Source of the DNA: Pseudomonadales bacterium
GTDB taxonomy: Bacteria; Pseudomonadota; Gammaproteobacteria; Pseudomonadales; Azotimanducaceae
Length of the DNA: 64,000 nucleotides
Assembly: GCA_022825925.1 (NCBI GenBank)
Contig: JAJDVW010000037.1
Coordinates: 1 to 64,000 of the forward strand
Reading direction: 5' to 3'
Shown in pieces: positions 29,207 to 38,439 of this stretch. Position 1 is the stretch's first letter, and the number at the start of each line of letters is the position of its first letter. The position numbers and the translations under genes are program-made. Below the pieces are notes generated by a model. That model was not told where the DNA came from. It ran no database searches and worked only from the letters and a program-made list of their open reading frames with translations.

Positions 29207-29943
29207 CGGTCCTTCTCCTCTCGGACCTGCATATCGACGTCGACGCGCCCCGCGTGCTGCATGGGTTCCGTGACTTCCTGGCGCGCGAGGCGCCCGGGGC
29301 CGACGCGCTCTACATCCTCGGGGACCTGGTGGAGGTCTGGGTGGGGGACGACGACGACGGTCCGACGGCCGCGGCGGTGCGGGAAGTCCTCGCGGCGGCC
29401 ACCCGCCATTGCCCGGTGTTCGTGATGCACGGGAACCGCGACTTTCTCCTGGGCGACGCGTTCGCCGCGGACACCGGCGTCACGCTCATTCCCGACCCGC
29501 ACGTCATCCAGCCGCGAGCGGACGGACCGCGTCTCCTGCTGGCGCACGGGGACGCGTTCTGCACGCGGGACGCCGCCTACCAGCAGGCACGCGCGGTGCT
29601 GCGCTCGCCGCAGTGGCGGGCGGACGTGCTGGCGCGCACCCTCCCGGAACGCCGCGCCCTCGCGCGGAGCCTGCGCGAGGAGAGCCGACAAGCGAACGCC
29701 AACAAGGCCGAGAACATCATGGACGTCACCGGGGAGGAAGTCGTCGCCGCCATGTTGCGCCACGACTGCCCCGTGCTGATTCACGGCCACACCCACCGCC
29801 CCGGCGTCCACGATGTCCCGCTCGCACCCGACGGACGGACGGGCCGCCGCTACGTGCTCGGCGACTGGGGACGCTGCGGCTGGACGCTGCGCCTGGGCCG
29901 CGAGATGGCCCTCGAGTGCTTCGCCCTGCCACAAAACCCGTAG
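29203..29943 (+). CDS. lpxH: UDP-2,3-diacylglucosamine hydrolase LpxH
   Basis: 246 residues. Calcineurin-like phosphoesterase of the lipid A pathway, acting at the inner face of the inner membrane. Metal motifs are all present: LLSDLHID (DxH), [32 protein letters not shown] and [15 protein letters not shown] 29203 overlaps the folD stop codon (GTGA). Its presence shows lipid A synthesis and supports a gamma- or betaproteobacterial host. The track ORF that contains it begins in the wrong gene. Confidence 0.95.
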   Translation: MTVLLLSDLHIDVDAPRVLHGFRDFLAREAPGADALYILGDLVEVWVGDDDDGPTAAAVREVLAAATRHCPVFVMHGNRDFLLGDAFAADTGVTLIPDPHVIQPRADGPRLLLAHGDAFCTRDAAYQQARAVLRSPQWRADVLARTLPERRALARSLREESRQANANKAENIMDVTGEEVVAAMLRHDCPVLIHGHTHRPGVHDVPLAPDGRTGRRYVLGDWGRCGWTLRLGREMALECFALPQNP

Positions 29944-30096
29944 GGGAGGGCTTGTCCGAGGCTTGTCCCGTCCGGATCGGGGTCTGGCACCAATCCGACA
30001 GTGCGTGCATGCGCGCATCCCCGAACGCCCACAAGAGCCACCCCAAAGGGCCAACTTGACCCCGTTTACGCCGGCCGGACAGCCGGCCGGACTCCC
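29944..30096. other. Intergenic stretch after lpxH, no gene seen
   Basis: No ORF with plausible composition. A GC-rich segment repeats GCCGGCCGGAC in direct orientation (about 30071-30092) and can form hairpins. It borders the transposase-like remnant and may belong to it. Confidence 0.5.
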
Positions 30097-30387
30097 CTAT
30101 GCGGCCCAGGCCGGCGCGCGCCGAATGTTGCCGCGCCCGTCCCGCGAGCCACCCGACACCTCCGCCGCATCGATCAGCCCGATGCGCCGCCAACCCTGGG
30201 ACGGCAGCCAGGTCCCCGCCGGCGCGACTTCGCGCTGCCGACAGCGGACCGCGTACCGCCCCACCGGAGGCGCACGCCCCTTCCACCCGTCAAACCACAG
30301 CCCCGAACCAGCCCCGTCCAGCACCACCGGCGGCACTCGCCGACGCCGCTGCCGAAAATGCTTGCGCGCATTCAGCAGCACGTAACG
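30097..30387 (-). pseudogene. C-terminal remnant of a Y1-type (REP-associated/IS200-like) transposase domain protein
   Basis: About 96 codons read RYVLLNARKH, then SGLWFDGWKG, then AGTWLPSQGWRRIGLIDAAE. This series is like the C-terminus of the HUH/Y1 transposase-related proteins often linked to REP sequences, where it appears as YVLNNARKH...FDGW...TWLL..GWRR.GLI. A TAG stop directly precedes RYV in the same frame, and the catalytic HUH and tyrosine region is not recognisable upstream. I call it a decayed fragment; identity is from memory of the family pattern. Confidence 0.55.
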
Positions 30388-30707
30388 CTACCGCCCGCGC
30401 GACGATGCCCTCCGCAGTCGTCCTGCCGAATGAAATGGGCGATTTTCCGTTGTCGGGGATGCCCTTCGCGACGCCTGCCGGGTACCCAGTCCGGCTCGCG
30501 GCCCGGTCACCGCGCCACCAATGAGCGTGGAGCGTTTTCCACGGGCGCGGTCCCCCGAACACAAGCGCGGCGGTGGGCGGGCGGTGGAAAACGCGGCGCC
30601 GGACACGCCTTGATTGGGGCGATGTTCCGTCGCGGAGCATTCGCCCGGGACACGCGCCAACGCCGGCGACGCGGCGCGGTGGGGGCGCCAAGCGGATCGT
30701 GACGTCC
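30388..30707. other. Non-coding or decayed region between the transposase remnant and miaE
   Basis: 320 bases. Both strands carry only low-quality ORFs. The minus-strand words DVTIRLAP near 30690-30715 faintly resemble the N-terminal HVTLRLAP of the same transposase family but are in a different frame from the C-terminal remnant. This would fit a full-length gene broken by frameshifts and deletions. No promoter, tRNA or terminator with a T-run was seen. Confidence 0.4.
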
Positions 30708-31322
30708 CTACCCCGGCGGCGGGCCACTGTGGAAGCGCAGCTCGCGCTCGGGCTCGGTGACCAGCCGCCCCTCCACTGCCAGCATCTCCTGTACGCGTGC
30801 CTCCACCGGCGCGTCGGCGCAGGATCGCGCCAGGGTGAGATAGGTCTCGAAGTGACGCGCCTCCGAGGCCAGCAAGCCGGCGTAGAGCCGGCCGAGGTCG
30901 CCGTCGAGGCGCTCCGCGAGCAGGGCGAAGCGTTCGCAGGAGCGGGCCTCGACGATCGCCCCGGCGATGAGCGTGTCCACCAGCCGGTCCGGCTCGTGGG
31001 ATGCGGCGAGGCCGAACAGGGCGCTGGCGTAGCGGGACGGCGACAGCCTTCGCGGCGTGACGTCGCGGCGCCGCATGGCCCGCAGCACTTCCTCGAAGTG
31101 GCGCAGTTCTTCCCGGGCCAGCCTGGCCAGGGGCGCGAGGAGTTCCTCGTGCGCGTCGTAGCGATAGAGCATCCCGATCGCCGTGCCCGCGGCCTTCTTC
31201 TCGCAGTTCGCGTGGTCGATCAGCAGGGTGTCGACGGCAAGGACCGCCGCGTCCGCCCAGGCGTCGGGGGTCGCCTTGCCGAGGAAAGCCCGGACGGCGC
31301 CGAGGTCGGGGGCGCGGCTCAC
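30708..31322 (-). CDS. miaE: tRNA 2-methylthio-N6-isopentenyladenosine hydroxylase MiaE
   Basis: 204 residues. Di-iron oxygenase of the ferritin-like fold that hydroxylates ms2i6A37 in tRNA. The helical ligand pairs are visible: DTLLIDHANCEKKAAGTA, REELRHFEEVL (ExxH), VEARSCERFALLAERL and SEARHFETYLTLA (ExxH). GTG 31322 shares four bases with the stop of the DUF1289 gene; the 136 extra residues of the track ORF are out-of-frame translation of that gene. Last gene of the long leuC-to-miaE run. Since the enzyme needs O2, it points to aerobic growth. Confidence 0.92.
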   Translation of the reverse strand: MSRAPDLGAVRAFLGKATPDAWADAAVLAVDTLLIDHANCEKKAAGTAIGMLYRYDAHEELLAPLARLAREELRHFEEVLRAMRRRDVTPRRLSPSRYASALFGLAASHEPDRLVDTLIAGAIVEARSCERFALLAERLDGDLGRLYAGLLASEARHFETYLTLARSCADAPVEARVQEMLAVEGRLVTEPERELRFHSGPPPG

Positions 31323-31789
31323 TCTGCCGGGATGCGGAAGTTCCGCTCGTATGCGGCCGTGGACCGCGTCAGGAACTCGCGGGAAATCGTGGCGAAGAGC
31401 TGCGCCGGAGGAACGGCCGCCCCCGCCGCCGACGTCGCGAGTCCGAGCGCCCCGAAGTCCGGCGCGCCGCGGGTCCGGCGGAGGGTCTCGTACGCCAGGG
31501 TCAGCAGGCTCTGTTCCGGCACGGGAACGATGTGCAGCCGGGTGGCCGCCGCCTGCAGCGCGTCCGGGTCGACCACCGACAGGAAGCCCCCGACGCTCGC
31601 GTCGCGCAACTCGGCGAGACGCCGCCAGATCGCCAGGCGCTGGTCCGGCTCGTAGCCGTTCCAGTCCACCACCTCGTGGGCGAAGCGCTTGCAGCCCCGG
31701 CACACGAGATCGCCGAAGGTGGTCGAGCACACGCCGATGCAGGGACTGGTGCGTTCCCGCCGCGGCCTGGCTTGTGTTTCCCCCGGCAT
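31319..31789 (-). CDS. DUF1289 Fe/S- or zinc-type cysteine protein
   Basis: 156 residues. The N-terminal module SPCIGVCSTTFGDLVCRGCKRFAHEVVDW is the DUF1289 signature, with four cysteines in CxxxC and CxxC arrangement that suggest metal binding. The C-terminal 95 residues are not recognised. Starts at ATG 31789, two to four bases after the purF stop, and overlaps miaE by four bases. Function unknown. Confidence 0.8.
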   Translation of the reverse strand: MPGETQARPRRERTSPCIGVCSTTFGDLVCRGCKRFAHEVVDWNGYEPDQRLAIWRRLAELRDASVGGFLSVVDPDALQAAATRLHIVPVPEQSLLTLAYETLRRTRGAPDFGALGLATSAAGAAVPPAQLFATISREFLTRSTAAYERNFRIPAE

Positions 31790-31793
31790 CGAC

Positions 31794-33317
31794 TCAGGCG
31801 TGGCTCGACAGCTCGATCACGGGCTGTTCCTCGAGGGCTGCCTCGCGCAACTGCTTCATGCGGTCGTTGCGGCGGCGCGACAGCCGCGCCAGGTAGGCCT
31901 CGTCGATGTCTCCGGTCACATACTCGCCGTTGAAGACCGAGCAGTCGAAGCCCCGCAGGTCCGGGTTGCCCTCCCGGGCGGCCAAGATCAGGTCGTCGAT
32001 CGTCTGGTAGACGAGCCAGTCGGCTCCGATCAGCGTTCCGATCTCCTCCTCGCTGCGGTTGTGCGCCACGAACTCGTTGGCCGCCGGCATGTCGATGCCA
32101 TAGACGTTGGGGTAGCGGACCGGCGGCGCCGCGCAGGCGAAGTACACCTTGCGCGCGCCCGCCTCCCGGGCAAGCTGGATGATCTGCCGCGTCGTCGTGC
32201 CGCGCACGATCGAGTCGTCGACGAGCAGCACGTTCTTGTTGCGAAACTCGAGTTCGACGGCGTTGTGCTTGCTCCGCACGGACTTCCGGCGCTCCGTCTG
32301 GCCCGGCATGATGAACGTGCGTCCGATGTAGGGGTTCTTGACCAGGCCCTCGCGGAACTTGACGTCGAGCTGGTGGGCCAGTGGCAGCGCCGCCGTGCGC
32401 GCCGTGTCGGGCACGGGAATGACGACATCGATATCGTGCTGATTGCCGGGGTAGCGGGCGAGGATGCGCTCGGCGAGGCTCTCCCCCATCCGCAGGCGCG
32501 CCTTGTATACGGAGATCCGGTCGATGATCGAGTCCGGCCGGGCGAGGTAGACGTGCTCGAAGATGCACGGCGAGTAGGCGCGCTCGACTCCGCAGCGCCG
32601 CGTGTGGAGGTTGCCCTCGATGTCGATGTAGACGGCCTCGCCCGGCTGCACGTCGCGCACGACCTCGAAGCCGAGGATGTCGAGGGCGACGCTTTCCGAC
32701 GCCACGATGTACTCGAAGCCGCGCTCGGTCTCGCGGCGCCCGTAGACGAGCGGACGGATCCCGTGGCAGTCGCGGAAGCCGACGATGCCCCCGCCGATGA
32801 CCATGGCGACGGCCGCGTAGGCGCCTCGGCACCGGCGGTGCACGCCCTCGACGGCCTTGAAGACCGCGTCCGGCTCGACGCGCACCGCGCCGGCCTTGTT
32901 CAGTTCGTCGGCAAACACGTTCAGCAGGATCTCGGAATCCGAGTCCGTGTTGACGTGGCGCCGGTCGGCGCGGAACAGGTCCGCCTCGAGTTCCGTGGCG
33001 TTGGTCAGGTTGCCGTTGTGGCCGAGCGCGATGCCGTAGGGCGAGTTCACGTACATCGGCTGCGCCTCGGCGGAACTCGAGGTCCCCGCCGTCGGATAGC
33101 GGACGTGGCCGATCCCCATCGTACCCACCATCCGCTGCATGTGGCGCTGCTCGAACACGTCGCGCACCAGCCCGTTGCCCTTGCGCAAGTGCGCACGCAC
33201 GCCGTCGCAGGTGACGATCCCGGCCGCGTCCTGGCCGCGGTGCTGCAGCGCCGTCAACGCGTCGTAGAGCTGCTGGTTGACGACCGTGTTCCCGAGAATC
33301 CCCACGACTCCGCACAT
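31794..33317 (-). CDS. purF: Amidophosphoribosyltransferase
   Basis: 507 residues (E. coli 505). First committed step of purine synthesis, PRPP plus glutamine to phosphoribosylamine. The glutaminase nucleophile is Cys after Met1 (MCGVVGI). The amidotransferase domain shows [12 protein letters not shown] and GHNGNLTN. The PRPP-binding loop is [19 protein letters not shown] (about 362-380). The start is ATG 33317, which places the catalytic Cys at the mature N-terminus; the track start is 30 codons too early. Follows cvpA by 19 bases, the conserved cvpA-purF pairing. Confidence 0.97.
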   Translation of the reverse strand: MCGVVGILGNTVVNQQLYDALTALQHRGQDAAGIVTCDGVRAHLRKGNGLVRDVFEQRHMQRMVGTMGIGHVRYPTAGTSSSAEAQPMYVNSPYGIALGHNGNLTNATELEADLFRADRRHVNTDSDSEILLNVFADELNKAGAVRVEPDAVFKAVEGVHRRCRGAYAAVAMVIGGGIVGFRDCHGIRPLVYGRRETERGFEYIVASESVALDILGFEVVRDVQPGEAVYIDIEGNLHTRRCGVERAYSPCIFEHVYLARPDSIIDRISVYKARLRMGESLAERILARYPGNQHDIDVVIPVPDTARTAALPLAHQLDVKFREGLVKNPYIGRTFIMPGQTERRKSVRSKHNAVELEFRNKNVLLVDDSIVRGTTTRQIIQLAREAGARKVYFACAAPPVRYPNVYGIDMPAANEFVAHNRSEEEIGTLIGADWLVYQTIDDLILAAREGNPDLRGFDCSVFNGEYVTGDIDEAYLARLSRRRNDRMKQLREAALEEQPVIELSSHA

Positions 33318-33336
33318 GGCTTCCCGTACCCCCCGT

Positions 33337-33819
33337 TTACCCGGACGGCCCGGCGAAGCGCCGCGTGGCGGCATGCAGGAGGTCCAGTACGTCGCGTTCG
33401 AAGGCAAGCAACTCCGGTACCAGGGCGGACTCGAGCCACAAGGTCGTGGTCTCGGCGAACGGTCGCAGCGCGATCAGCGCGACCAGGACGACGAGGACGC
33501 CCCGCACGGCGCCGAACAGCGAGCCGAGCATCCGGTCCATCCGGCCGATTCCCGTGGAGCGCACCAGCTCCGCCAGCCCGCGCTGCAGGATCGCCCCGGC
33601 GATCAGGACCGCGACGAAGACGACGGCGAATCCGACCGCGGCGGCGAGGCCGGCGCCGATCCCGAGCAGGCCGGCCACGGGCTCCCCCAGCAGGCGAGCC
33701 GCGACGAAGGCCGTCACCCAGACGATCACCGACATCACCTCGCGCGCCAGACCGCGAACGAAACCGATGGCCGTGGACAGGCCCACGACCGCCACGATGA
33801 TCCCGTCCGCTCCCGACAT
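33337..33819 (-). CDS. cvpA: Colicin V production family membrane protein
   Basis: 160 residues with four hydrophobic helices (for example [25 protein letters not shown] and [17 protein letters not shown]), the CvpA pattern. Located before purF as in E. coli. Its role is in envelope homeostasis; the molecular activity is unknown. ATG 33819 is followed, on the upstream side, by an 8-bp tandem repeat that supplies the ribosome-binding region (GAAGAGTTGAGATG). Confidence 0.9.
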   Translation of the reverse strand: MSGADGIIVAVVGLSTAIGFVRGLAREVMSVIVWVTAFVAARLLGEPVAGLLGIGAGLAAAVGFAVVFVAVLIAGAILQRGLAELVRSTGIGRMDRMLGSLFGAVRGVLVVLVALIALRPFAETTTLWLESALVPELLAFERDVLDLLHAATRRFAGPSG

Positions 33820-33820
33820 C

Positions 33821-33844
33821 TCAACTCTTCAACTCGTCAACTCG
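33821..33844. repeat. Three 8-bp tandem repeats ending at the cvpA start
   Basis: Plus-strand TCAACTCT, TCAACTCG, TCAACTCG. On the minus strand the array reads CGAGTTGA repeated and ends one base before the cvpA ATG, so the purine-rich GAGTTGAG takes the ribosome-binding position. Confidence 0.85.
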
Positions 33845-33859
33845 ACGGGGGCATGGCGT

Positions 33860-34408
33860 TCAATGGCTGAACCGGACGATGCGGGGTTTGAGGTCACGAT
33901 AGCGATCGTCGAGTTCCTGCCGCAACCGCACCGCCGCGTCGCGCTCGATCATCGGCCCGACGGCGACCCGGGTCAGCTTCGTGGCGCTCGCCTTGACGTT
34001 CGAGAGCAGCGCATCGTAACCGTCGTTACGCAGGCGATCCCGCAGCGCCACGGCGTTGTCCCGACTCGAGAAGCTGCCCATCTGCACCGCCCAGGCTTCC
34101 GCCGGCGCCGGCGGGGCCGCGGTCTCCTCGGCCAGCACCGGGTCGCCGATCCGGGTTCCGGTCTCGCGCCGATACCCTTCCGGGTCGATCTCCGCCCGCA
34201 GGGCGTCACGCGCCGCCAGCAGCCCGGCACCGGCCGGGGGCGCCGCCCGATCCTCGAGGGCGGAGACGTCGATGGGTTCGGGCGTGACCGGAGGCAGTTC
34301 GAGCGGCTCTATGCCAGCGCCATCGAAAAGCATCGGAAAGGCGATGACCGCGACCGCTGCGAGAAAAACGGCACCTGTGATCCGGTATCGGGTCTGCTCT
34401 GTCAGCAA
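33860..34408 (-). CDS. dedD: SPOR-domain cell-division protein, DedD-like
   Basis: About 182 residues: a short cytoplasmic tail, one transmembrane helix (RITGAVFLAAVAVIAFPMLFDG), a Pro-rich periplasmic linker, and a C-terminal SPOR domain (AWAVQMGSFSSRDNAVALRDRL ... KLTRVAVGPM) that binds denuded septal peptidoglycan. FPMLFDG after the helix is typical of DedD. It overlaps the folC end by seven bases if it starts at TTG 34408; no better start exists in this frame, and no strong ribosome-binding site is seen. Order folC-dedD-cvpA-purF is as in E. coli. Confidence 0.88.
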   Translation of the reverse strand: MLTEQTRYRITGAVFLAAVAVIAFPMLFDGAGIEPLELPPVTPEPIDVSALEDRAAPPAGAGLLAARDALRAEIDPEGYRRETGTRIGDPVLAEETAAPPAPAEAWAVQMGSFSSRDNAVALRDRLRNDGYDALLSNVKASATKLTRVAVGPMIERDAAVRLRQELDDRYRDLKPRIVRFSH

Positions 34409-35643
34409 TTCAGTCTGGCGCGAGCGCGGGCGACCAAGTCGAAAGAGCCGCAGACAAGAATAACATCGTTCGGCCCCGTAGTAGAGCGGGCGGCGTCCAG
34501 CGCGGCGTCCGGGTCGGAAATCGCGCGCGGCGTCACCACGCCATCCAGCCGGCGGCGCAGATCGTCGGCGGACAGCCCCCTTGGCAGCCGGTTGTCGGTC
34601 ACGATCCACCGCGCCACCCGCGGCAGCAGCGGTCCCACGACGCCCGGAGCGTCCTTGTCCTCCAGCATCCCGAGGACCGCGCAGGCGACACGGGCCGGCA
34701 GGTGCCCGGCAAGAAACCGTGCGGCGTGGGGGTTGTGGGCCGTGTCCAGCATCCAGCGGCGCCCCTCGGCGCACACGCGCTCGAGACGGCCCGGCAGCAC
34801 GGCGCCGCGGCAGGCGGTCGCCACGGCCGCCGCATCGAACTCCGGATCCATCAGCGCCCACGCCTGCAGCGCCGTCGCCGCGTTGCGGGAGGGGACCAGG
34901 GGGCTCGCCTCGACATGCACCGTGCGACCGCCGGCGAGACGCACCGTCCAGCCGCGCGCATCGACCGTGTCGTCGTAGTCGCGGCCATAGGCGAACAGCG
35001 GCGCCCCGAGCGCCCGCGCGCGTGACCGCACGGCCTCCGGCACGTCCGGCTCCCCGTACACGGCCGGCCGGCCCGCGCGCAGCACGCCGGCCTTTTCGGC
35101 CGCGATGGCCTCGCGCGTGTCGCCGAGGTACTCCTGGTGGTCGAGACCGACGCTGACGATGATCGCGACGTCCGCGTCGACCACGTTGGTGGCGTCGAGG
35201 CGTCCCCCCAGTCCGACCTCGAGCACGGCGGTGTCCGTCCGCCGCGTCCGGAACACGTGGAGCGCGGCCAGGATCGCGAATTCGAAGTAGCTGAGCGCCG
35301 TTTCGCCCCGGGCTCGCTCCACGGCCTCGAACGCGGCGACGAGCGTTGCGTCCGTCGCTTCCCGCCCGTCTACCCGGACGCGTTCGTTGAAGCGCGCGAG
35401 GTGTGGCGACAGCGTCGTCCCGACGGAGTCTCCCGAGGCCAGCAGGAGGTGTTCGAGGAACACGCAGGTCGAACCCTTGCCGTTCGTCCCCGCCACGATG
35501 ACGTTGCGGGGCGCGGGCGGGGTGACGCCGGCGCGCCGGGCGACGCGCGCCACGCGCTCGAGCCCCTGCAGGACGTCCCGCGGATGTTCCGTGCCGATCC
35601 GTTCGAGCCACTCGGCGAGGGGCGCGGGCTCAGCCATGCGCAC
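34402..35643 (-). CDS. folC: Dihydrofolate synthase / folylpolyglutamate synthase
   Basis: 413 residues (E. coli 422). Mur-ligase fold. ATP loop VAGTNGKGSTCVFLEHLL (about 50-67), LSPHLARFNERVRVDG, LEVGLGGRLDATNVV with the metal ligands, and DHQEYLGDT with the ATP-site histidine. Adds glutamate to dihydropteroate and to folates. Two nearby starts are possible, 35643 and ATG 35637. In E. coli and many gammaproteobacteria accD precedes folC; here trpA ends 44 bases upstream and accD is absent. Confidence 0.95.
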   Translation of the reverse strand: MRMAEPAPLAEWLERIGTEHPRDVLQGLERVARVARRAGVTPPAPRNVIVAGTNGKGSTCVFLEHLLLASGDSVGTTLSPHLARFNERVRVDGREATDATLVAAFEAVERARGETALSYFEFAILAALHVFRTRRTDTAVLEVGLGGRLDATNVVDADVAIIVSVGLDHQEYLGDTREAIAAEKAGVLRAGRPAVYGEPDVPEAVRSRARALGAPLFAYGRDYDDTVDARGWTVRLAGGRTVHVEASPLVPSRNAATALQAWALMDPEFDAAAVATACRGAVLPGRLERVCAEGRRWMLDTAHNPHAARFLAGHLPARVACAVLGMLEDKDAPGVVGPLLPRVARWIVTDNRLPRGLSADDLRRRLDGVVTPRAISDPDAALDAARSTTGPNDVILVCGSFDLVARARARLNC

Positions 35644-35687
35644 GCATGCAGCCCGCGTCCGTCATGCACCGCCCCAACCGCGTGCGC

Positions 35688-36494
35688 TCACGGCGCGTCC
35701 AGGGCGCTCCGCAGTTCGCCGAGCCAGGCCTCGAGCCGCGGCGGGATCGACTCCGGCGTGTCCGCGAGTCCTCCCATGATGTCGACCAGGGCGCTGCCGA
35801 CGACGACGCCGTCGGCAACCCGTGAGACGGCGCGCGCGGAAGCCGCGTCGCGAATGCCGAAGCCCACCTGGATCGGCAGGTCGGAAACCTGGCGCAGCCG
35901 CAGGAGGTTGCGGGCGACATCGTTCACGTCGAGGTGCGTGGCCCCGGTCACCCCCTTCAACGACACGTAGTAGAGAAACCCGGACGCGCGCGCGGCGATG
36001 CGCGCCGCGCGCTCCGTCGTGGTGGTCGGCGCCACGAGAAAGACGAGGTCGAGGTGCCGCGCGCGGAACGCTTCCCGTGCCGCCGCCGCTTCCTCCGGGG
36101 GCAGGTTGACGATGATCATCCCGTCCACGCCCGCGTCCGAGGCGCGTCGCGCGAAGCGTTCGTAGCCCATGCGCATCAGCGAGTTCAGGTACCCCATCAG
36201 CACGACCGGGGTGACGGCGTCGTCCCGGCGGAACTCCTCCGCCATCGCGAGGACGCGGTCCAGCGTCACGCCATTCGCAAGCGCGCGCTCCGAGGAGCGC
36301 TGGACCGGCGGGCCCTCCGCTTCCGGGTCCGAGAAGGGCACGCCCAGTTCGAGGACGTCCGCCCCTCCGCGCACCAGGCCGTGCAGCGCGGGGACGGTCG
36401 CGGACAGCACCGGATCGCCCGCCGTGACGAACGCGGTCAGCGTCTTGCGGCCGGCGGTCCGCTGCGCCGCCAGCCGTTCCGCAAGGCGGCTCAC
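35688..36494 (-). CDS. trpA: Tryptophan synthase alpha subunit
   Basis: 268 residues, exactly the usual size. Cleaves indole-3-glycerol phosphate; the indole is channelled to TrpB. Catalytic glutamate in [18 protein letters not shown] (about 49) with Asp60 equivalent, plus [14 protein letters not shown] for phosphate binding. GTG 36494 overlaps the trpB stop (GTGA). The track ORF reaches far into trpB in the wrong frame. Confidence 0.96.
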   Translation of the reverse strand: MSRLAERLAAQRTAGRKTLTAFVTAGDPVLSATVPALHGLVRGGADVLELGVPFSDPEAEGPPVQRSSERALANGVTLDRVLAMAEEFRRDDAVTPVVLMGYLNSLMRMGYERFARRASDAGVDGMIIVNLPPEEAAAAREAFRARHLDLVFLVAPTTTTERAARIAARASGFLYYVSLKGVTGATHLDVNDVARNLLRLRQVSDLPIQVGFGIRDAASARAVSRVADGVVVGSALVDIMGGLADTPESIPPRLEAWLGELRSALDAP

Positions 36495-37747
36495 GCGGGG
36501 GCTCCGCCGTCGCCTGGGCCCCCGTCCACGCCGTCCGCGCCCGCATCGAGCAGCCCCGCGACCACGGGGACATCCTTGTCTCCGCGGCCGGACAGGTTCG
36601 CGACGATGATGTCCTCCCGCGGGCGTCGCGGCGCCTCCGCGATCACCCAGGCGAGGGCGTGGCTCGACTCGAGCGCGGGCATGATGCCCTCGAGGCGGTT
36701 GAGCATGCGGAACGCTTCGAGCGCCTGCTCGTCGGTGACGGCGACATACCGGGCGCGCCCGCTGTCCTTCAGGTGCGCGTGCTCCGGACCGACGCCCGGG
36801 TAGTCGAGGCCGGCCGAGATGGAGTGGGTCTGCATGATCTGCCCGTCCCCGTCCTGCATGAGGTAGGTAAGCTGACCGTGCAGGACGCCGGGCGACCCGG
36901 CGGCGAGGGGCGCCGCATGGCGGCCCGTCTCGAGGCCGAGGCCGGCCGCCTCCACCCCAACCATGTCCACGCCCTCGTCCTCGAGGAACGGGTGGAACAG
37001 CCCCATCGCGTTCGACCCGCCGCCCACGCAGGCGACGAGGACGTCCGGCAGCCGGCGTTCCGCCTCGAGACACTGCGACCGGGCCTCGCGGCCGATCACG
37101 GCCTGGAAGTCCCGCACCATCATCGGATACGGATGCGGCCCCGCCACGCTGCCGATGATGTAGTGGGTGGTGTCCACGTTCGTCACCCAGTCCCGCATCG
37201 CCTCGTTCATGGCGTCCTTCAACGTCCGCGACCCGGACTCGACCGACACGACTTCGGCGCCGAGCAGCCGCATCCGGTACACGTTCAGGCGCTGCCGCTC
37301 GATGTCCTCGGCCCCCATGTACACGCGGCACGCGAGCCCGAGCCGCGCGGCCACCGTCGCCGTCGCGACGCCGTGCTGCCCGGCGCCGGTCTCGGCGATC
37401 ACGCGCGGTTTCCCCATCCGCTTCGCCAGCAGCGCCTGTCCCACCGTGTTGTTGATCTTGTGGGCGCCGGTGTGGCTCAGGTCCTCGCGCTTGAGATAGA
37501 CCTTCGCGCCGCCGAGTTCCGCGGTCAGGCGCTCCGCCGGGTAGAGGGGCGTGGGCCGGCCGACGTAGCGGGCGAGGTCGGTGGCGAGTTCGTCCTGGAA
37601 CGCACGGTCCGCCGAGAGCGTCGCGTACAGCCCGTTCAGCTGGTCCAGGGCGCGAATCAGCGTCTCGGCGACATACCTGCCCCCATAGGCCCCGAACCGG
37701 CCGTCCGCGTCCGGCGCGTCGTACGGCGGCCTATTGGAGGGCGGCAC
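36491..37747 (-). CDS. trpB: Tryptophan synthase beta subunit
   Basis: 418 residues (E. coli 397). PLP enzyme joining indole and serine. PLP lysine in [20 protein letters not shown] (about 97), glutamate of [14 protein letters not shown] (about 119), and the phosphate loop [12 protein letters not shown] (about 240). The C-terminal 20 residues ([18 protein letters not shown]) are a Gly/Asp-rich extension not found in most homologues. Starts 17 bases inside trpF and overlaps trpA by four. Confidence 0.97.
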   Translation of the reverse strand: MPPSNRPPYDAPDADGRFGAYGGRYVAETLIRALDQLNGLYATLSADRAFQDELATDLARYVGRPTPLYPAERLTAELGGAKVYLKREDLSHTGAHKINNTVGQALLAKRMGKPRVIAETGAGQHGVATATVAARLGLACRVYMGAEDIERQRLNVYRMRLLGAEVVSVESGSRTLKDAMNEAMRDWVTNVDTTHYIIGSVAGPHPYPMMVRDFQAVIGREARSQCLEAERRLPDVLVACVGGGSNAMGLFHPFLEDEGVDMVGVEAAGLGLETGRHAAPLAAGSPGVLHGQLTYLMQDGDGQIMQTHSISAGLDYPGVGPEHAHLKDSGRARYVAVTDEQALEAFRMLNRLEGIMPALESSHALAWVIAEAPRRPREDIIVANLSGRGDKDVPVVAGLLDAGADGVDGGPGDGGAPA

Positions 37748-38360
37748 GCTGCACCTCCGCGACGAACGCGCGCACCTTCGCCTCGCTCTTGACGCCCTCG
37801 ACGCCGCCTTCCACGCCGCTGCTCACGTCGACTCCGTACGGACCCAGCCGCCGGATGGCGGCGCCGACGTTGTCCGGCGTCAGGCCGCCGGCCAGCACGA
37901 GCGGCCGGTGCGAGGACGTCGGCCACAGCGACCAGTCGAACGTACGGCCCGTACCGCCTCGGGCGACGGCGTCGTACGTGTCGAGCAGGAAGGCCCGCGC
38001 CGTCGGGAAGGCATCCTCCAGCGCCTCGATGCGGAAGCCCGTCCGTACGCCCTCCGCCTTCACGTACGGGAGCCCGAACCCGCCGCACGCGGCGGCGTCC
38101 TCCCGGCCGTTGAACTGCAGCAGGTCCAGGGGCACCGCCGCCAGGATATCCTCGACCCCCCCCGGAGCGGCATCGACGAACACGCCGACGCGCGTCACCA
38201 GCGGCGGCAGCGCGTCGGCGATATCGCGCGCGGCCTCGATCGACAGGTGGCGCGGACTCGCCGGAACGAAGTTGAGCCCGACCGCATCGCAGCCGGCCGC
38301 CACCGCGGCGAGCCCGTCCTCCACCGAGGTGATTCCGCAGATCTTCGTTCGCACGCGCAC
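37731..38360 (-). CDS. trpF: Phosphoribosylanthranilate isomerase
   Basis: 209 residues as a stand-alone enzyme (in E. coli it is fused to TrpC). Catalytic Cys in [13 protein letters not shown] and Asp in [16 protein letters not shown] and [10 protein letters not shown] complete the TIM barrel. I prefer GTG 38360, which has GGGACGGA upstream, to the track's start at 38414, which lies within a hairpin. The gene order trpF-trpB-trpA without trpE/D/C is common in gammaproteobacteria; the other trp genes must lie elsewhere. No Trp-rich leader peptide is visible upstream. Confidence 0.95.
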   Translation of the reverse strand: MRVRTKICGITSVEDGLAAVAAGCDAVGLNFVPASPRHLSIEAARDIADALPPLVTRVGVFVDAAPGGVEDILAAVPLDLLQFNGREDAAACGGFGLPYVKAEGVRTGFRIEALEDAFPTARAFLLDTYDAVARGGTGRTFDWSLWPTSSHRPLVLAGGLTPDNVGAAIRRLGPYGVDVSSGVEGGVEGVKSEAKVRAFVAEVQRAALQ

Positions 38361-38401
38361 CAGGCGGTCCGTCCCGGGAACATCAAGGGGCGGGGAGTTT
38401 G

Positions 38402-38429
38402 CGGACTTGCGCACCTTCGGGCAAGTCCG
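38402..38429. other. Perfect 9-bp inverted repeat between truA and trpF
   Basis: CGGACTTGC (38402-38410) and GCAAGTCCG (38421-38429) form an uninterrupted stem with a 10-base loop. No T-run follows on either strand, so it is not a classical terminator. It lies in the only gap above 50 bases in the leuC-folC run and could be a processing or rho-related site before trpF. Confidence 0.65.
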
Positions 38430-38439
38430 TCATGCTTGG

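Noticed and set aside
30290-30727. 145-codon minus-strand ORF after miaE
   Set aside because: Apart from a faint DVTIRLAP similarity near its start the translation is Arg/Ala/Gly low-complexity with no domain and no ribosome-binding site. I treat it as decayed transposase DNA or chance.
38361-38439. Possible trp leader peptide before trpF (small ORF starting at ATG near 38433 on the minus strand)
   Set aside because: The 16-codon frame contains no Trp codon and no terminator with T-run follows, so it does not look like an attenuator.
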